DNA of 64,000 bases from an uncultured Spirochaetaceae bacterium (GCA_902802305.1 CADCLG010000003.1:62001-126000); one strand, 5' to 3'. Shown: positions 16,518 through 25,544, numbered from the stretch's first letter. Notes: generated by a model from the letters alone, not told the origin. Numbers and translations are program-made.

Positions 16518-18083
16518 CTATTCCAACCAATGTAGGGCTTTTTCCAGAATTTTATTATACCATTCTTGTTCATTAAGGCTTGTTGAAGCCACTGCACGCG
16601 AATACTCAAAAAAAGATTTTACATGTTCTGGATTTGGAATATAGGAGGCTTTAAAAGAGTCTTCTAGCATCTTTTTAAAGATGTTTAATGGCAATGGAAC
16701 AATTACAGATTTTCCGCCATAATATGAAATATTCAAATTATGTAAACCATAAAAATGAGCAATACATGCCTCATTTATAGTCGGAGCAACGAATAAACAG
16801 TACGCTTCTTTCCCTGTTTCTTTTTTGAATTTTGCCAAATGTCTTGAAACTGATTCGCCTTCCATTTCATATTGTTTCTGACCACTTGCCATAGTAACTT
16901 CTACTGTTAAACCGAAGTTCTCGTAATCGCAGACAATATCTGCCATATTTCCTTGCGCAGTAGACATAGGTTTTCCAAAATCATCAAATTTTAAATTGGC
17001 CTTTATGTTTCCACCGTCAAGCATTGTCATACCACGCCAAACATTCCACTCTAAAATTAATGAAGGATCATATATATCATTTTCTTCGATTTGAATAAAA
17101 GTATTTTGAATATCATCATATTCTTTATAATCTTTAATTTCTGCAATTTGAGATTGAATGATTGCTTCTTTTTTAGTAATAATCAAATCATCAAGTTTTT
17201 CTTTAAGTTCTTGTATTGTTGCTGATCCAATAACTTTTTCGGCAGGGTTTTCTTTAGTTATTTTTTGAATCAAAGCTGATTTATCGTCGGTAAGAAGTTT
17301 TGGAAGTTCAGGATTTCCTAAATAAGCCAGATATTTTTCTTTGTCATCAACAAAAATTGGTTCACGAGAAATATTTTTCAAAATGAATTCAACATCTGCT
17401 TTTTTCTCGGGAAGAATGGAAAGTGAGCGTCCTATGTGAGAAATAGAAACAAGACCTGTAGCTCTTAAATAACGAATACATGCATCTGCATAATCATGCA
17501 TATTACTTGCTTTAGTTTGCAAGAATTTCTTTATAGTTGCGACATTACTTTCTCGTGTTGAAGTTTCACCTTTTGATAGTTCTGAACTGTAGATCTCCTG
17601 TAATTCGTTCATTTGAGAGAAATATTTGAACTCTCGGTATTTCTTTGGAGTTTTTTCGCGGTCGATTCGAAATTTTTCTATTTTCTTAACAATAGTTTTA
17701 AACTCACGATAATCTGTAAGCTGTAATCCAAAAATCATGAGTTCATCAAATTTGAGTGTTCCAAGCGTATAAATCAATCTTAAGATTTCTAGATATGGTT
17801 TTACATAGAAATTAGCAGCTTTATCACTTGGTGCATGATACGGTGAAGGAATTTGAAATTTAAGAAGCTGACGTAAGAACACTTCTTCTTTACGTTTTGC
17901 AGAAACTAAAGTTTTTCCCACAGCGGTGACTATGATTTCTGGTTCTTTTGTTATAAAGCCTAAAGCAATGGGAACATCTTGTAATTTTCTTCTTAACGCA
18001 TAGTATTCATCATCTTCTTTTTCAAAAAGACATGATGGAGAATAAGTACCTTCCCAATATTCTATAAATTCATCTGGATTCAT
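16518..18083 (-). CDS. AlwI-family type II restriction endonuclease
   Basis: 521 residues matching the AlwI restriction endonuclease family (type IIS, GGATC in AlwI itself). The catalytic PD-(D/E)XK region is near the C-terminus: NMADIVCDYENFGLTVEVTM gives the Asp and the E-x-T variant. The family's QYEMEGESVSRHLAKF signature follows. The N-terminal 300 residues are helical and probably read DNA. It overlaps the previous gene by four bases (ATGA). The nuclease motif is intact, while the methylase gene at the head of this operon is badly truncated. The recognition sequence here is not proven. Confidence 0.85.
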   Translation of the reverse strand: MNPDEFIEYWEGTYSPSCLFEKEDDEYYALRRKLQDVPIALGFITKEPEIIVTAVGKTLVSAKRKEEVFLRQLLKFQIPSPYHAPSDKAANFYVKPYLEILRLIYTLGTLKFDELMIFGLQLTDYREFKTIVKKIEKFRIDREKTPKKYREFKYFSQMNELQEIYSSELSKGETSTRESNVATIKKFLQTKASNMHDYADACIRYLRATGLVSISHIGRSLSILPEKKADVEFILKNISREPIFVDDKEKYLAYLGNPELPKLLTDDKSALIQKITKENPAEKVIGSATIQELKEKLDDLIITKKEAIIQSQIAEIKDYKEYDDIQNTFIQIEENDIYDPSLILEWNVWRGMTMLDGGNIKANLKFDDFGKPMSTAQGNMADIVCDYENFGLTVEVTMASGQKQYEMEGESVSRHLAKFKKETGKEAYCLFVAPTINEACIAHFYGLHNLNISYYGGKSVIVPLPLNIFKKMLEDSFKASYIPNPEHVKSFFEYSRAVASTSLNEQEWYNKILEKALHWLE

Positions 18084-18805
18084 TTGAACAGTTTACTCTC
18101 CAGTTTGTTAACTTTTGCTGTATTCTCATATAATTCAGTTATTTCTTCATAGTTTATGAATGTAAAACGCTCTTTGTTGATATTGTACGGAGCAAGGTCA
18201 ATTGTCTGATTATATTTTGCTCGATGCTTTTCGGGTGCCACGATAAAAAACTCTGTTCTAAAATCCTGCAATTGTAAACTGCGATTGAACGCACCGTTTA
18301 GCGTTCCAATAGAATCGACAACCTCAAATACTTTTTGTGGAAACTTGTAGCCTTTTGCATTGAACCAAATTACATCTATCCGTTTTGCCTCCTGTATAAT
18401 TTCTGGATAGGAAAAAAGCGGAAGTTCTTTCATCGTGGCAATCTGATTTAGGTGAATATTATCGCGATATAAAACGGATGAATCTGCGGTATATGTCTGA
18501 AAGTCTTTGAAATTGCCAAGTTCTAAGCAAATTCCCTCGATGAAAGAGTGCATTCTGATTTTATCTTTTTCTTGCGGTTTCTTCTCTGCTTTGTAATCGT
18601 TAAGTGCATAAATGCTCAAGCCGATTTTCTTGAATCCTTTTTTTTCTCGAATCTCACGGTATAGTACACCACGAATTCCTGCTTCCCATTGTTCAGAAGA
18701 TTTTGCCTCAGGATAATATTTTTCGATGTTATTATATATTTCTGCCAGCGTTGCAGTTCCATTATTATCTTCAAGAACTTTTTTGATAGCTTCAACTTTT
18801 GTCAT
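18080..18805 (-). CDS. winged-helix/nuclease-like protein of the restriction locus
   Basis: 241 residues, no precise family recognised. Residues 1-70 look like a HARE-type winged helix (ATLAEIYNNIEKYYP). The rest has an Asp in KRIDVIWFN followed by VFEVVDSIGTLNG about 15 residues later. That spacing resembles a PD-(D/E)XK-type core, but a clear catalytic lysine is not seen. FRTEFFIVAPEKHRAKY looks like a core beta strand with DNA-contacting helix. It sits between the methylase fragment and the AlwI-like nuclease with four-base overlaps on both sides, so it is part of the same operon. It may be a second restriction subunit or a specificity or control protein. Confidence 0.65.
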   Translation of the reverse strand: MTKVEAIKKVLEDNNGTATLAEIYNNIEKYYPEAKSSEQWEAGIRGVLYREIREKKGFKKIGLSIYALNDYKAEKKPQEKDKIRMHSFIEGICLELGNFKDFQTYTADSSVLYRDNIHLNQIATMKELPLFSYPEIIQEAKRIDVIWFNAKGYKFPQKVFEVVDSIGTLNGAFNRSLQLQDFRTEFFIVAPEKHRAKYNQTIDLAPYNINKERFTFINYEEITELYENTAKVNKLESKLFK

Positions 18806-19131
18806 ACGGCAACCCTATTCTTATCCTCTACATGTTCTGTAGGATGAAGTTTTTTAAGCTCATCAAAATCATGTCGGTTTTCTTCATATATTTTTTCTAC
18901 TTTATCTAGTTCTTTGCGAAGATTAGGATAATCGCTCTTAACACCATTATAGAAATCTATGAGTTTTGTGTTTATATCGTTAATAATCGCGTCTTTAGGT
19001 TCTAGATGAAAATATAAAGCACCGCCACCCAAAAACGGCTCAATATATCTTCCATAAAATCGAGGAATATGCTTTTCTATATTTGGAATCTCCCTTGATT
19101 TGCCACCACGATACTTTATCAACGGTTTCAT
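18802..19131 (-). pseudogene. truncated Dam-type (D12 class) adenine methyltransferase
   Basis: 109 residues that match only the N-terminus of D12-class N6-adenine methyltransferases. KPLIKYRGGKSREIP and RYIEPFLGGGALYFHL form the AdoMet-binding motif, and IINDIN follows. The family is about 270-290 residues; the catalytic DPPY motif and target-recognition region are absent. The frame runs from EHVEDKN straight to RVAV and a stop overlapping the next start (ATGA). This suggests an in-place deletion of about 170 codons rather than a simple frameshift. It cannot be an active methylase as it stands. Confidence 0.8.
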
Positions 19132-19137
19132 GAAAGA

Positions 19138-19166
19138 AATATATCATAAAATAATATTTAGTTTAA
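19138..19166 (-). promoter_or_regulatory. promoter of the restriction operon, probably leaderless
   Basis: Minus strand TTAAAC (19166-19161), 17-base spacer, TATATT (19143-19138), 6 bases before ATG 19131. Confidence 0.55.
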
Positions 19167-19202
19167 GTGTTTATCTCCAGCTTATTTGGAATAATTTAAT
19201 AA

Positions 19203-20630
19203 TTAAACCGTTCTTCCATCCCATTCTGCTGAATGAGCGCGTTCGTAGGCGATGGCGGCATCAAAATCTGCCATTGGCGAACAGTTGCGTTCAATGTTCA
19301 AGGCGGTTTCGTGCAGGCGGCGGATGCAGTCGGACTTGTCTTTATATCCTAATTTTGATTTTTCTATACTGTCACGAAGAACTCGGATTGATTCGTCGTA
19401 GATTTTGAGTGGAACGGGGAAGGGGTGTCCGTCTTTTCCGCCGTGAGCAAAACTGAATCGTGCCGGGTCGTTGAAACGGGTTGGCGTTCCGTAGATTACT
19501 TCGCTAACGAGGGCGAGGGATTGCAAGGTTCTTGGGCCCAGTCCTGGAGTGAGTAAGAGAGATTCAAAATCTTTTGGTTGATTTTCATAGGCGGTTGCAA
19601 GGACGCCACCCAGTCGTTTTAAGTCGACGTCTTCGGCGCGGACTTCATGCCGAACCGGGGCGTTGTAATTGCGATTCAGCGCTGAGTTGGTATTCGCCCC
19701 GGTTGCAGTTTTGATTCCAAAACTGCACGCATTGGTACCAATATTCTGGTAGTTGCGATTCAGCGATTCTTCAAATAACTCAGGAAATAATAACCCCTGT
19801 TCCGGGGCGTTGCGGGTACTCCCGCTGGAAGGGGTAGCGAGCAATGAAGTGCGAGCGAGGGGAAGGCTTTCCCCTCCTAGATTACTTACTTTTCCACCCT
19901 GCATAAGAATTATCTGATTTGCGGGGCGGTCAATCTGAAGGATTTCATTGATAACTCGGTCGGGATTTTCGTGCGACATTTCAAGAATTGACGAACGGGC
20001 ACCTGCTGCATTTGTGTCGGTAAGATTCAGGATTTTGCCACGGTTATCGCCAACTACGCCTGTGTGAGGATTTTCAACAAAACTTCGCAAATCAGATGAG
20101 CACCAGTGGTAACGGCGGGCGGTACGGGTATTTGCATTCATTCCCTGCTGAACAACTGTCCAATTTCCACTGGAAGTCAAAATAAAATTGTGCTGATAGA
20201 GCTGGAATCCGTCCTGAACTGCATTATTATCAACTTTAGCAACAAGCCGGCTGTTTTTTATAAGTTCATCGGAATTAAGTCCAGTTTGAGTGGCAATCTG
20301 CAGCAATTCATCGGGTGTCTGGCGCGAATATTTTCCACGACCACCACAAACATAAATGCCTAATTCTTTTGCACGTGGATTTAACCCGCGTTTCAGGGCA
20401 TACATGACGCTTGTTGTAATTCCCGAAGAATGCCAATCCATCCCCATAACTGCTCCAAAGGACTGGAACCACAAGGGATCACTCAAACGCACAAGAACTT
20501 CATCCGGGCCATAATTAAGAACGAGTGATTCAACTATAAGCGCACCTAAATCGCGCATACGGTCGGCAAGCCAGCGAGGTACGGTTCCTGTATGAAGAGG
20601 TAAATCTGCATGTCCTGAATTACGTGGCAT
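19203..20630 (-). CDS. DUF763 family protein with an in-frame insertion
   Basis: Member of DUF763, a conserved family of unknown role; a nucleic-acid link has been suggested only from its helix-hairpin-helix-like segment. 475 residues starting at MPRNSGHADLPLHTG, the family N-terminus, with TATAAT six bases upstream. Conserved stretches include GMDWHSSGITTSV, HEVRAEDVDLKRLG, LLLTPGLGPRTLQSLALVSE and RFSFAHGGKDGHPFPV. Residues about 252-327 do not belong to the family. They are encoded by the hairpin-rich segment 19653-19876, which keeps the frame open. An ATG 16 codons upstream exists but precedes the -10. Confidence 0.85.
   Translation of the reverse strand: MPRNSGHADLPLHTGTVPRWLADRMRDLGALIVESLVLNYGPDEVLVRLSDPLWFQSFGAVMGMDWHSSGITTSVMYALKRGLNPRAKELGIYVCGGRGKYSRQTPDELLQIATQTGLNSDELIKNSRLVAKVDNNAVQDGFQLYQHNFILTSSGNWTVVQQGMNANTRTARRYHWCSSDLRSFVENPHTGVVGDNRGKILNLTDTNAAGARSSILEMSHENPDRVINEILQIDRPANQIILMQGGKVSNLGGESLPLARTSLLATPSSGSTRNAPEQGLLFPELFEESLNRNYQNIGTNACSFGIKTATGANTNSALNRNYNAPVRHEVRAEDVDLKRLGGVLATAYENQPKDFESLLLTPGLGPRTLQSLALVSEVIYGTPTRFNDPARFSFAHGGKDGHPFPVPLKIYDESIRVLRDSIEKSKLGYKDKSDCIRRLHETALNIERNCSPMADFDAAIAYERAHSAEWDGRTV
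19653..19876. repeat. palindrome-rich in-frame insert within the DUF763 gene
   Basis: Five perfect inverted repeats in about 225 bases. AACCGGGGCG/CGCCCCGGTT at 19653-19662 and 19695-19704. TGCAGTTTTG/CAAAACTGCA at 19704-19727. ATTGGTACCAAT at 19731-19742. ACCCCT/AGGGGT enclosing GCGGG/CCCGC at 19793-19835. GAGGGGAA/TTCCCCTC at 19857-19876. TTGCGATTCAGCG also occurs twice. The segment is more GC-rich than the host gene and adds about 75 residues outside the DUF763 core. It resembles palindromic elements that insert into genes in frame. Confidence 0.65.
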
Positions 20631-20636
20631 ACTTGT

Positions 20637-20642
20637 ATTATA
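20637..20642 (-). promoter_or_regulatory. -10 element of the DUF763 gene, probably leaderless
   Basis: TATAAT on the minus strand with exactly 6 bases to ATG 20630. The -35 region is a T-run belonging to the upstream terminator. Confidence 0.5.
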
Positions 20643-20654
20643 GCAGACTTGGTA

Positions 20655-20732
20655 TAAAAAAAAAGAGGCTGCCTTCAAACCTTTTCTAAGCGTATCTTAG
20701 AATTCACCAGAATGATGATTTGCAGGCAGCCC
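20655..20732 (-). terminator. terminator of the GH94-phosphomutase operon
   Basis: GGCTGCCT at 20667-20674 pairs with AGGCAGCC at 20724-20731, and a smaller TTCTAAG/CTTAGAA hairpin lies inside. On the minus strand the stem is followed by CTCTTTTTTTTT. Confidence 0.75.
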
Positions 20733-20779
20733 AAATGGAGGAGGGCGATTAAGATTTACTTTTTTAAATGGATTAAAGA

Positions 20780-22831
20780 TTATTTTCTATGGTAGGAGTC
20801 ATTCTGGTTACATATTAATTTTTCCTTCACTAATGCGTGAAATGCTGATTCAATTATTCCTGAATCAAAAGCGGAATCCAAATCTGCCTTTACGGCAAAT
20901 CCTTTTTTATCGATAGTTTCCATGATTTTATTTTCACAGATAACTTCTTCTCGCGTATTGTCCTTCATGTTTTTGCAATGCTGAAGACTCAGTTCGTTTG
21001 CAAGTGGTAAAAAGCGGTCTTCAAAGCCTTTGCGGCATTTTAAGTAAACTGCATTTTTATCTTCTGTTCCCGAGTTTCTGCTGAACAAGAGGGCGCAGAT
21101 TTTTCCCTGGTAAATAATATTGAAAACGAGTACGTTCGCATCTTTCATCTGGATTTGTTTGAGACTGAGTGTTTTATCACAAGCGATTGTTTCTTTAATC
21201 AGTGCTTCGTCTTTTTTCCAAAGGTTGCTTCCATTGTAGAAAAGGTTTTTGTTTACAAAATAAGTGTAGAAAGTATTTGAATAACCTTTTTCAAATGGAA
21301 GATTTCCTTTTTGTAATGAAATGATTGTCATAAAGGCTGTCAAAAGTCCGTTTCCTGAAAGCAAAGTTTTATTTGATGAAAGTGAATTATTTGGTGTAAT
21401 TGTACATGGAATTATTACGTGACCAGAAGATTCAAATCCAATCGACATTTCTTCAGGATTCTGGCAGCAAATCCATTTATCACCTACGTCAACCATTTTT
21501 GGTGTAAGCTTGAACTTTTCCTGCATTTCCAGGCTAACCATTAAATCTGATTCGATTGTGAATATGGCTTGTTTGCTGTCAGAAGCGTTTGCACCTCTTG
21601 ATTTTGCAAGGCTGGCAATTAAATATGCTTCTGCATCGCCGTCATAAACGATAACTCCGTCTTTTTCTGTGTCGTATTTTAATACAAAACCGCGGTCTCC
21701 GTCGCCGTCAACAGCGATTCCGTAAACTGCTGCAACAGAGTTTTTTCCTTCTTCATAAACCAGCTGAATTATTTCTGGTGAAGAAATCAAATCTTCTTTT
21801 GCGAAGAAAGAGTGTCCTTCGATTTCAGCTACACCACAATTGTGGTTTATGTTTTCGCCTTTAGGCTCGCAATTGATTATTTTTGCGTTTAGTTTATTTT
21901 GTGAGACAAACTTGACAGCACATTCCGACCAGGCTCCGTTTGCTGTGTCGATAATTATTCTGCATTTTGCAAGTTCTGCAATATTTTGCGAAACGATTGT
22001 GTTTTCCAGAAATTTAACTGCCTGGTCGGAATAGTTGAGAGTTGTGACACGTGAAGATGGAGAAATTGAAGTTGTAGAAGCTTCTGATGGATAAACCTCT
22101 GATGGATTTGGAAACCCAATCGAATCTGTCAGATTTAATGCGGCTTCATACATATAAGCCGACAAAATATAATCTCCATGTTCACCGTCACTTAAAAGCT
22201 TTTTGCCGTCAAGAAAATATTTAATTCCATTTTGGTTAGATGGATTGTGACTGGCCGTAAGTACCGCACCGCCTTTTATATCGTTGCAGAGCATATAGTG
22301 CGGTACATAGGGAGTTGGGATTACGTCAAGGTTTATAACTTCTACGCCATTTTTTGCAAAAACATCAATCAGACTGTCTCTTAAAATCCAGTCGGTTGCT
22401 TTATCGCGGCTGTCGTTTCCAAAGCAGATTTTGAGACTTTCATTTTGACTTTTATCCAGGTCTTCCGTCTGTTCCTTGTTGTATTCTTTCAGCATTCTGA
22501 TAAAGGCAAGAGCCGAAAGTTCAAGTAAAGAAACTGAAATCAGATTTTCACCAAGATATTTTTTGAGTGTTTCAATGCCTTCAAATCTTTGCGTGCAGAC
22601 TTTTCCTCTCATTCCGTCTGTACCCATAAAAGAAAAGAGTGAAAGCTTGAATACTTTTGCACAATCTTCTTCTGTGGCATTTTCTGGCAAAAGGGTAATT
22701 ACTTTATCTGCGTCCAACAAGGCAGGGAACTTGTATTCTTTAAAAGCCTTGCTGGAAGATAACTGCCTGATTGCTTTGTGAGAGACTTTTTCTTCTATTT
22801 TGCAAAAATCACGAGTTATAAACCTAATCAT
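20780..22831 (-). CDS. phosphohexomutase (phosphoglucomutase/phosphomannomutase superfamily)
   Basis: Interconverts sugar 1- and 6-phosphates. All four superfamily loops are present: GTDGMRG with the N-terminal domain, the phosphoserine loop LTASHNPSNQNGIKY, the metal loop DGDGDRG, the sugar loop FESSGH, and the phosphate-binding RNSGTED near the C-terminus. At 683 residues it is longer than the usual 450-580, with extra sequence before GTDGMRG and at the C-terminus. It follows the GH94 phosphorylase by 4 bases, so its natural job is probably to convert the phosphorolysis product to the 6-phosphate. Glucose versus N-acetylglucosamine cannot be decided from the loops. Confidence 0.88.
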   Translation of the reverse strand: MIRFITRDFCKIEEKVSHKAIRQLSSSKAFKEYKFPALLDADKVITLLPENATEEDCAKVFKLSLFSFMGTDGMRGKVCTQRFEGIETLKKYLGENLISVSLLELSALAFIRMLKEYNKEQTEDLDKSQNESLKICFGNDSRDKATDWILRDSLIDVFAKNGVEVINLDVIPTPYVPHYMLCNDIKGGAVLTASHNPSNQNGIKYFLDGKKLLSDGEHGDYILSAYMYEAALNLTDSIGFPNPSEVYPSEASTTSISPSSRVTTLNYSDQAVKFLENTIVSQNIAELAKCRIIIDTANGAWSECAVKFVSQNKLNAKIINCEPKGENINHNCGVAEIEGHSFFAKEDLISSPEIIQLVYEEGKNSVAAVYGIAVDGDGDRGFVLKYDTEKDGVIVYDGDAEAYLIASLAKSRGANASDSKQAIFTIESDLMVSLEMQEKFKLTPKMVDVGDKWICCQNPEEMSIGFESSGHVIIPCTITPNNSLSSNKTLLSGNGLLTAFMTIISLQKGNLPFEKGYSNTFYTYFVNKNLFYNGSNLWKKDEALIKETIACDKTLSLKQIQMKDANVLVFNIIYQGKICALLFSRNSGTEDKNAVYLKCRKGFEDRFLPLANELSLQHCKNMKDNTREEVICENKIMETIDKKGFAVKADLDSAFDSGIIESAFHALVKEKLICNQNDSYHRK

Positions 22832-22835
22832 TTTT

Positions 22836-25319
22836 TTATTTTCCCATTTCTACAATTACCTGATGTTTCTTACCGTCAAACCATTCGCTTGTAATGCAGT
22901 TTGATTCCAAAGTTTTTCCGTCAACAGTAATAGTTTTTACTCCTTTCTGAACTTTGTTTTTGTTTACGAAAGTGATTTCAAACTTAGTATTTCTGAAGAT
23001 TCGGAATGCTTTGAAGTTTTCCCAGCATGGCACACAAGGATCGATAATCAATCCTTCGTAAGCAGGCTGTAAACCGAAGATATTTTCTGCAATTACGCGC
23101 TGTCTTGTTGGAGCTGTACCTGTAAGCCAGGTGTGTCCGGCTCTTCCATAATCCTGACTTGATGGACCACACGCATATTCTGGATAAACAAATGGTTCTG
23201 CTGAGTAAGCTGGAGTATCTGCATAGCAAACTGCTGGCAATGTATCATACAAAAGCTTCCAGGCTTTCTTACCTTCACCATATTTACAGTAAGAAGCGAT
23301 AACCCAGGATTCCAGATGTCGGAAGAAGCTTCCATTCTCTTTTTTACCAGGTGCATTTTTTACGTAAGCACTGTTTGATGCTGGAAGTTTTCCTTCTGAT
23401 AATGATGTATCTGGAGTACAAACGCAGATTCCGCCTTTTGCAGCAAGTTTTTTATCCATCTGTTCAGCTGATTTTAAGAACTGCTTTTTAGTGGCAATTT
23501 CACTGAAGCCTGCCCAGGCTGTTGGCTCAAGGAACATAATTCCGTCTGTATCGCTTGAACCGATATTCTTTGAAGCGTCTTTACCTGGTCCTAAAAGTCG
23601 GATGTAAGCGCCTGTTGAATCGATACAGTATTTGTTTACTGTTGCCTTGATTTTTTCTGCACGTTCTTTGCACAATTCTCCGTATTTCTTTTCTTCCTCT
23701 GAATCAAGGTGATTGCAGAGTTCTTCGTAATCTTTAAGGGCTTTGTACATCATTTCTGCAGCCATTACAGAAAGGTGATTTTCATAACCGCTCAAGTCGT
23801 CGTTCCAGTCAGCATCAAACATCTGTGGAATTCCGTCTGTTGAATATTTCCATACGCGGTTAAGGGCTGCTTTACAATGCTCAATGATTGTTCCCGATTT
23901 TGGTTCGAGTTTTTCTTTTTCGTCTGCAAAATTTACTCTTTCATAAAGGAAATCAAAATCATTAGTTTCTTTTATGTATTCGCATACTGCATAAATCAAC
24001 CAGATTGGATCGTCACAAGCTTTGAAATCTCTTGTTCCAGGTGCCGAAACATAGAAGTTGTGGTAAACAGAACCGTCTGAGAACATTTGTTCTGCTGTGT
24101 AAAGGAGGAAGTCGCGGGTACGTTTTGTATCATAAGGGAGAAGGGCGAGCATATCCTGTAAAATATCGCGGAAACCGAAGCCATATTCAAAACCTGAATG
24201 GAAGCGGGACTTCATGCGGTTAAGGCAGCATACCATTGCACACTGATACTGAAGCCATTTGAAAGAATGGTCGAAAAGATCTTCTCCACTTACCTTTAAC
24301 TGAAGTTTTGAAAGTTCGTCATTCCAGTCTTTACTTACTTCATCATAAAGTTTGTGAACTTTTTCTGGTGTAGAAATCATTTTCATTACATTTTTGATTT
24401 CTTTCTTATTGTTGCAGTAATAATCTTCTGTACTTACAGCTACAAGTGAGAATACGATTTCTTTTGTTTCGCCTGCTGCAAGTTCTATATCATTTGCAAG
24501 AACAGAAAGTGCACTGCACATTTCTTCAGATGATGTTTCTGCAAGCTTATCAGCAAGTAAGCCGGCCGGATTTGCCATTGTATTTGTGTAATGACCTACA
24601 AAATCCTTGTAGCGGGAAGAATATGTAGACAATTTTTCTGAAGAAATATGAACTAATACTTTTCCAAAAAGTCCTTTGATTTTATCTTCATCGCAATCAA
24701 AAGAAATACCATAGTTATTTCGCCATACAAATCCGCTCAATTCTTTATCAAAATATCCACCGGCCATCATCATTGAGTTAAAGCCTGAGAACTGTAGACC
24801 TCTTGCATCACCGATATTTATGCTTTCTGTTGAGAATACTCTGAGTTTTCTTGCTCTGCTGGTTGTATTTGTAATTTTTACACACTGAACTAATCCGTAG
24901 AATTCATTAGGAATGAACTTTGTAATTTCAACATCGATTCCTAAATAGGAAGTTTTTGTTGTTACTGAACCAAACTTGAATAATGTTTCAAGCTTTTGGT
25001 TTTTATTCATTACAGGATACCAGCAACCAGAGAAATATTTTTTTTCTTCTAAATCTGTTATATAAATGTAGGACCCCAACATTCTGGTTTTATATGGATC
25101 TTCATGTACAAAACCATTCAGTAAGTCTCCTTCCTGTGTTCCAATTCTTGCAAAGTCAGAACCATTATTAGTAATACCCCAGCAAAGTGTATCTGTAAGG
25201 GATTTATTGCGGCTTGCTTCAAGCATGAGCCATGGTTCTTTAGTTTTGTTTTTAATATTCTCTTTTATCTGAACCGTGCTGTCCGTTAGAAAAGAAAATA
25301 TCGGTTCTTTTTTAGACAT
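22836..25319 (-). CDS. GH94 disaccharide phosphorylase (cellobiose/chitobiose phosphorylase type)
   Basis: Cytosolic inverting phosphorylase that splits a beta-linked disaccharide with phosphate. 827 residues, normal for GH94. The N-terminal beta-sandwich covers residues 1-300. The helical barrel has YGFGFRDILQD and the general-acid Asp in FDADWNDDLSG. CGPSSQDYGRAGHTWLTGTA is the C-terminal part of the active site. There is no signal peptide. The start at 25319 has GGAGG 6 bases upstream; an ATG nine codons earlier is less likely. The exact substrate is open, because KENGSFFRHLESW replaces the usual substrate loop. First gene of a two-gene operon with the mutase, divergent from the importer. 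Confidence 0.88.
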   Translation of the reverse strand: MSKKEPIFSFLTDSTVQIKENIKNKTKEPWLMLEASRNKSLTDTLCWGITNNGSDFARIGTQEGDLLNGFVHEDPYKTRMLGSYIYITDLEEKKYFSGCWYPVMNKNQKLETLFKFGSVTTKTSYLGIDVEITKFIPNEFYGLVQCVKITNTTSRARKLRVFSTESINIGDARGLQFSGFNSMMMAGGYFDKELSGFVWRNNYGISFDCDEDKIKGLFGKVLVHISSEKLSTYSSRYKDFVGHYTNTMANPAGLLADKLAETSSEEMCSALSVLANDIELAAGETKEIVFSLVAVSTEDYYCNNKKEIKNVMKMISTPEKVHKLYDEVSKDWNDELSKLQLKVSGEDLFDHSFKWLQYQCAMVCCLNRMKSRFHSGFEYGFGFRDILQDMLALLPYDTKRTRDFLLYTAEQMFSDGSVYHNFYVSAPGTRDFKACDDPIWLIYAVCEYIKETNDFDFLYERVNFADEKEKLEPKSGTIIEHCKAALNRVWKYSTDGIPQMFDADWNDDLSGYENHLSVMAAEMMYKALKDYEELCNHLDSEEEKKYGELCKERAEKIKATVNKYCIDSTGAYIRLLGPGKDASKNIGSSDTDGIMFLEPTAWAGFSEIATKKQFLKSAEQMDKKLAAKGGICVCTPDTSLSEGKLPASNSAYVKNAPGKKENGSFFRHLESWVIASYCKYGEGKKAWKLLYDTLPAVCYADTPAYSAEPFVYPEYACGPSSQDYGRAGHTWLTGTAPTRQRVIAENIFGLQPAYEGLIIDPCVPCWENFKAFRIFRNTKFEITFVNKNKVQKGVKTITVDGKTLESNCITSEWFDGKKHQVIVEMGK

Positions 25320-25391
25320 TTTTGCCTCCTTACTCCGCTTCGGCACCCGTAGTTGATTACGTTTGCGTCAGCAACAAATTTATTTTTATAC

Positions 25392-25403
25392 TTTCACGTG
25401 AAA
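25392..25403. promoter_or_regulatory. operator-like palindrome TTTCACGTGAAA at the GH94 promoter
   Basis: Perfect 12-bp palindrome with central CG, directly after the GH94 -10 box, where it would cover the transcription start. A near-copy lies at 25497-25508. LacI-type operators commonly have a central CG, but no LacI-type gene is in the window. Confidence 0.6.
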
Positions 25404-25432
25404 ACTTTAACACGGGATATTCAGTCTGTCAA
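25404..25432 (-). promoter_or_regulatory. promoter of the GH94-mutase operon
   Basis: Minus strand TTGACA (25432-25427), 17-base spacer, TAAAGT (25409-25404). Confidence 0.7.
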
Positions 25433-25457
25433 CTTAAATTTTTCATGAAAATTTAAG
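25433..25457. repeat. 10-bp inverted repeat between the divergent promoters
   Basis: CTTAAATTTT, loop TCATG, AAAATTTAAG. It lies directly upstream of the GH94 -35. No T-run, so it is a possible protein-binding site. Confidence 0.4.
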
Positions 25458-25496
25458 AAAAATTGCACAAATTTCTAAAATTTGGCATAAATTTAC

Positions 25497-25508
25497 TTTC
25501 ACGAGAAA
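25497..25508. promoter_or_regulatory. second operator-like site TTTCACGAGAAA
   Basis: It differs at one base from the palindrome at 25392-25403 and lies 8 bases upstream of the importer's -35. Confidence 0.55.
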
Positions 25509-25516
25509 AATTTTTC

Positions 25517-25544
25517 TTGACAACGTAGTATTTTGTGCTAATAA
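25517..25544 (+). promoter_or_regulatory. promoter of the CUT1 importer operon
   Basis: TTGACA (25517-25522), 16-base spacer, TAATAA (25539-25544). AAGGAGA lies before ATG 25592. Confidence 0.65.
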
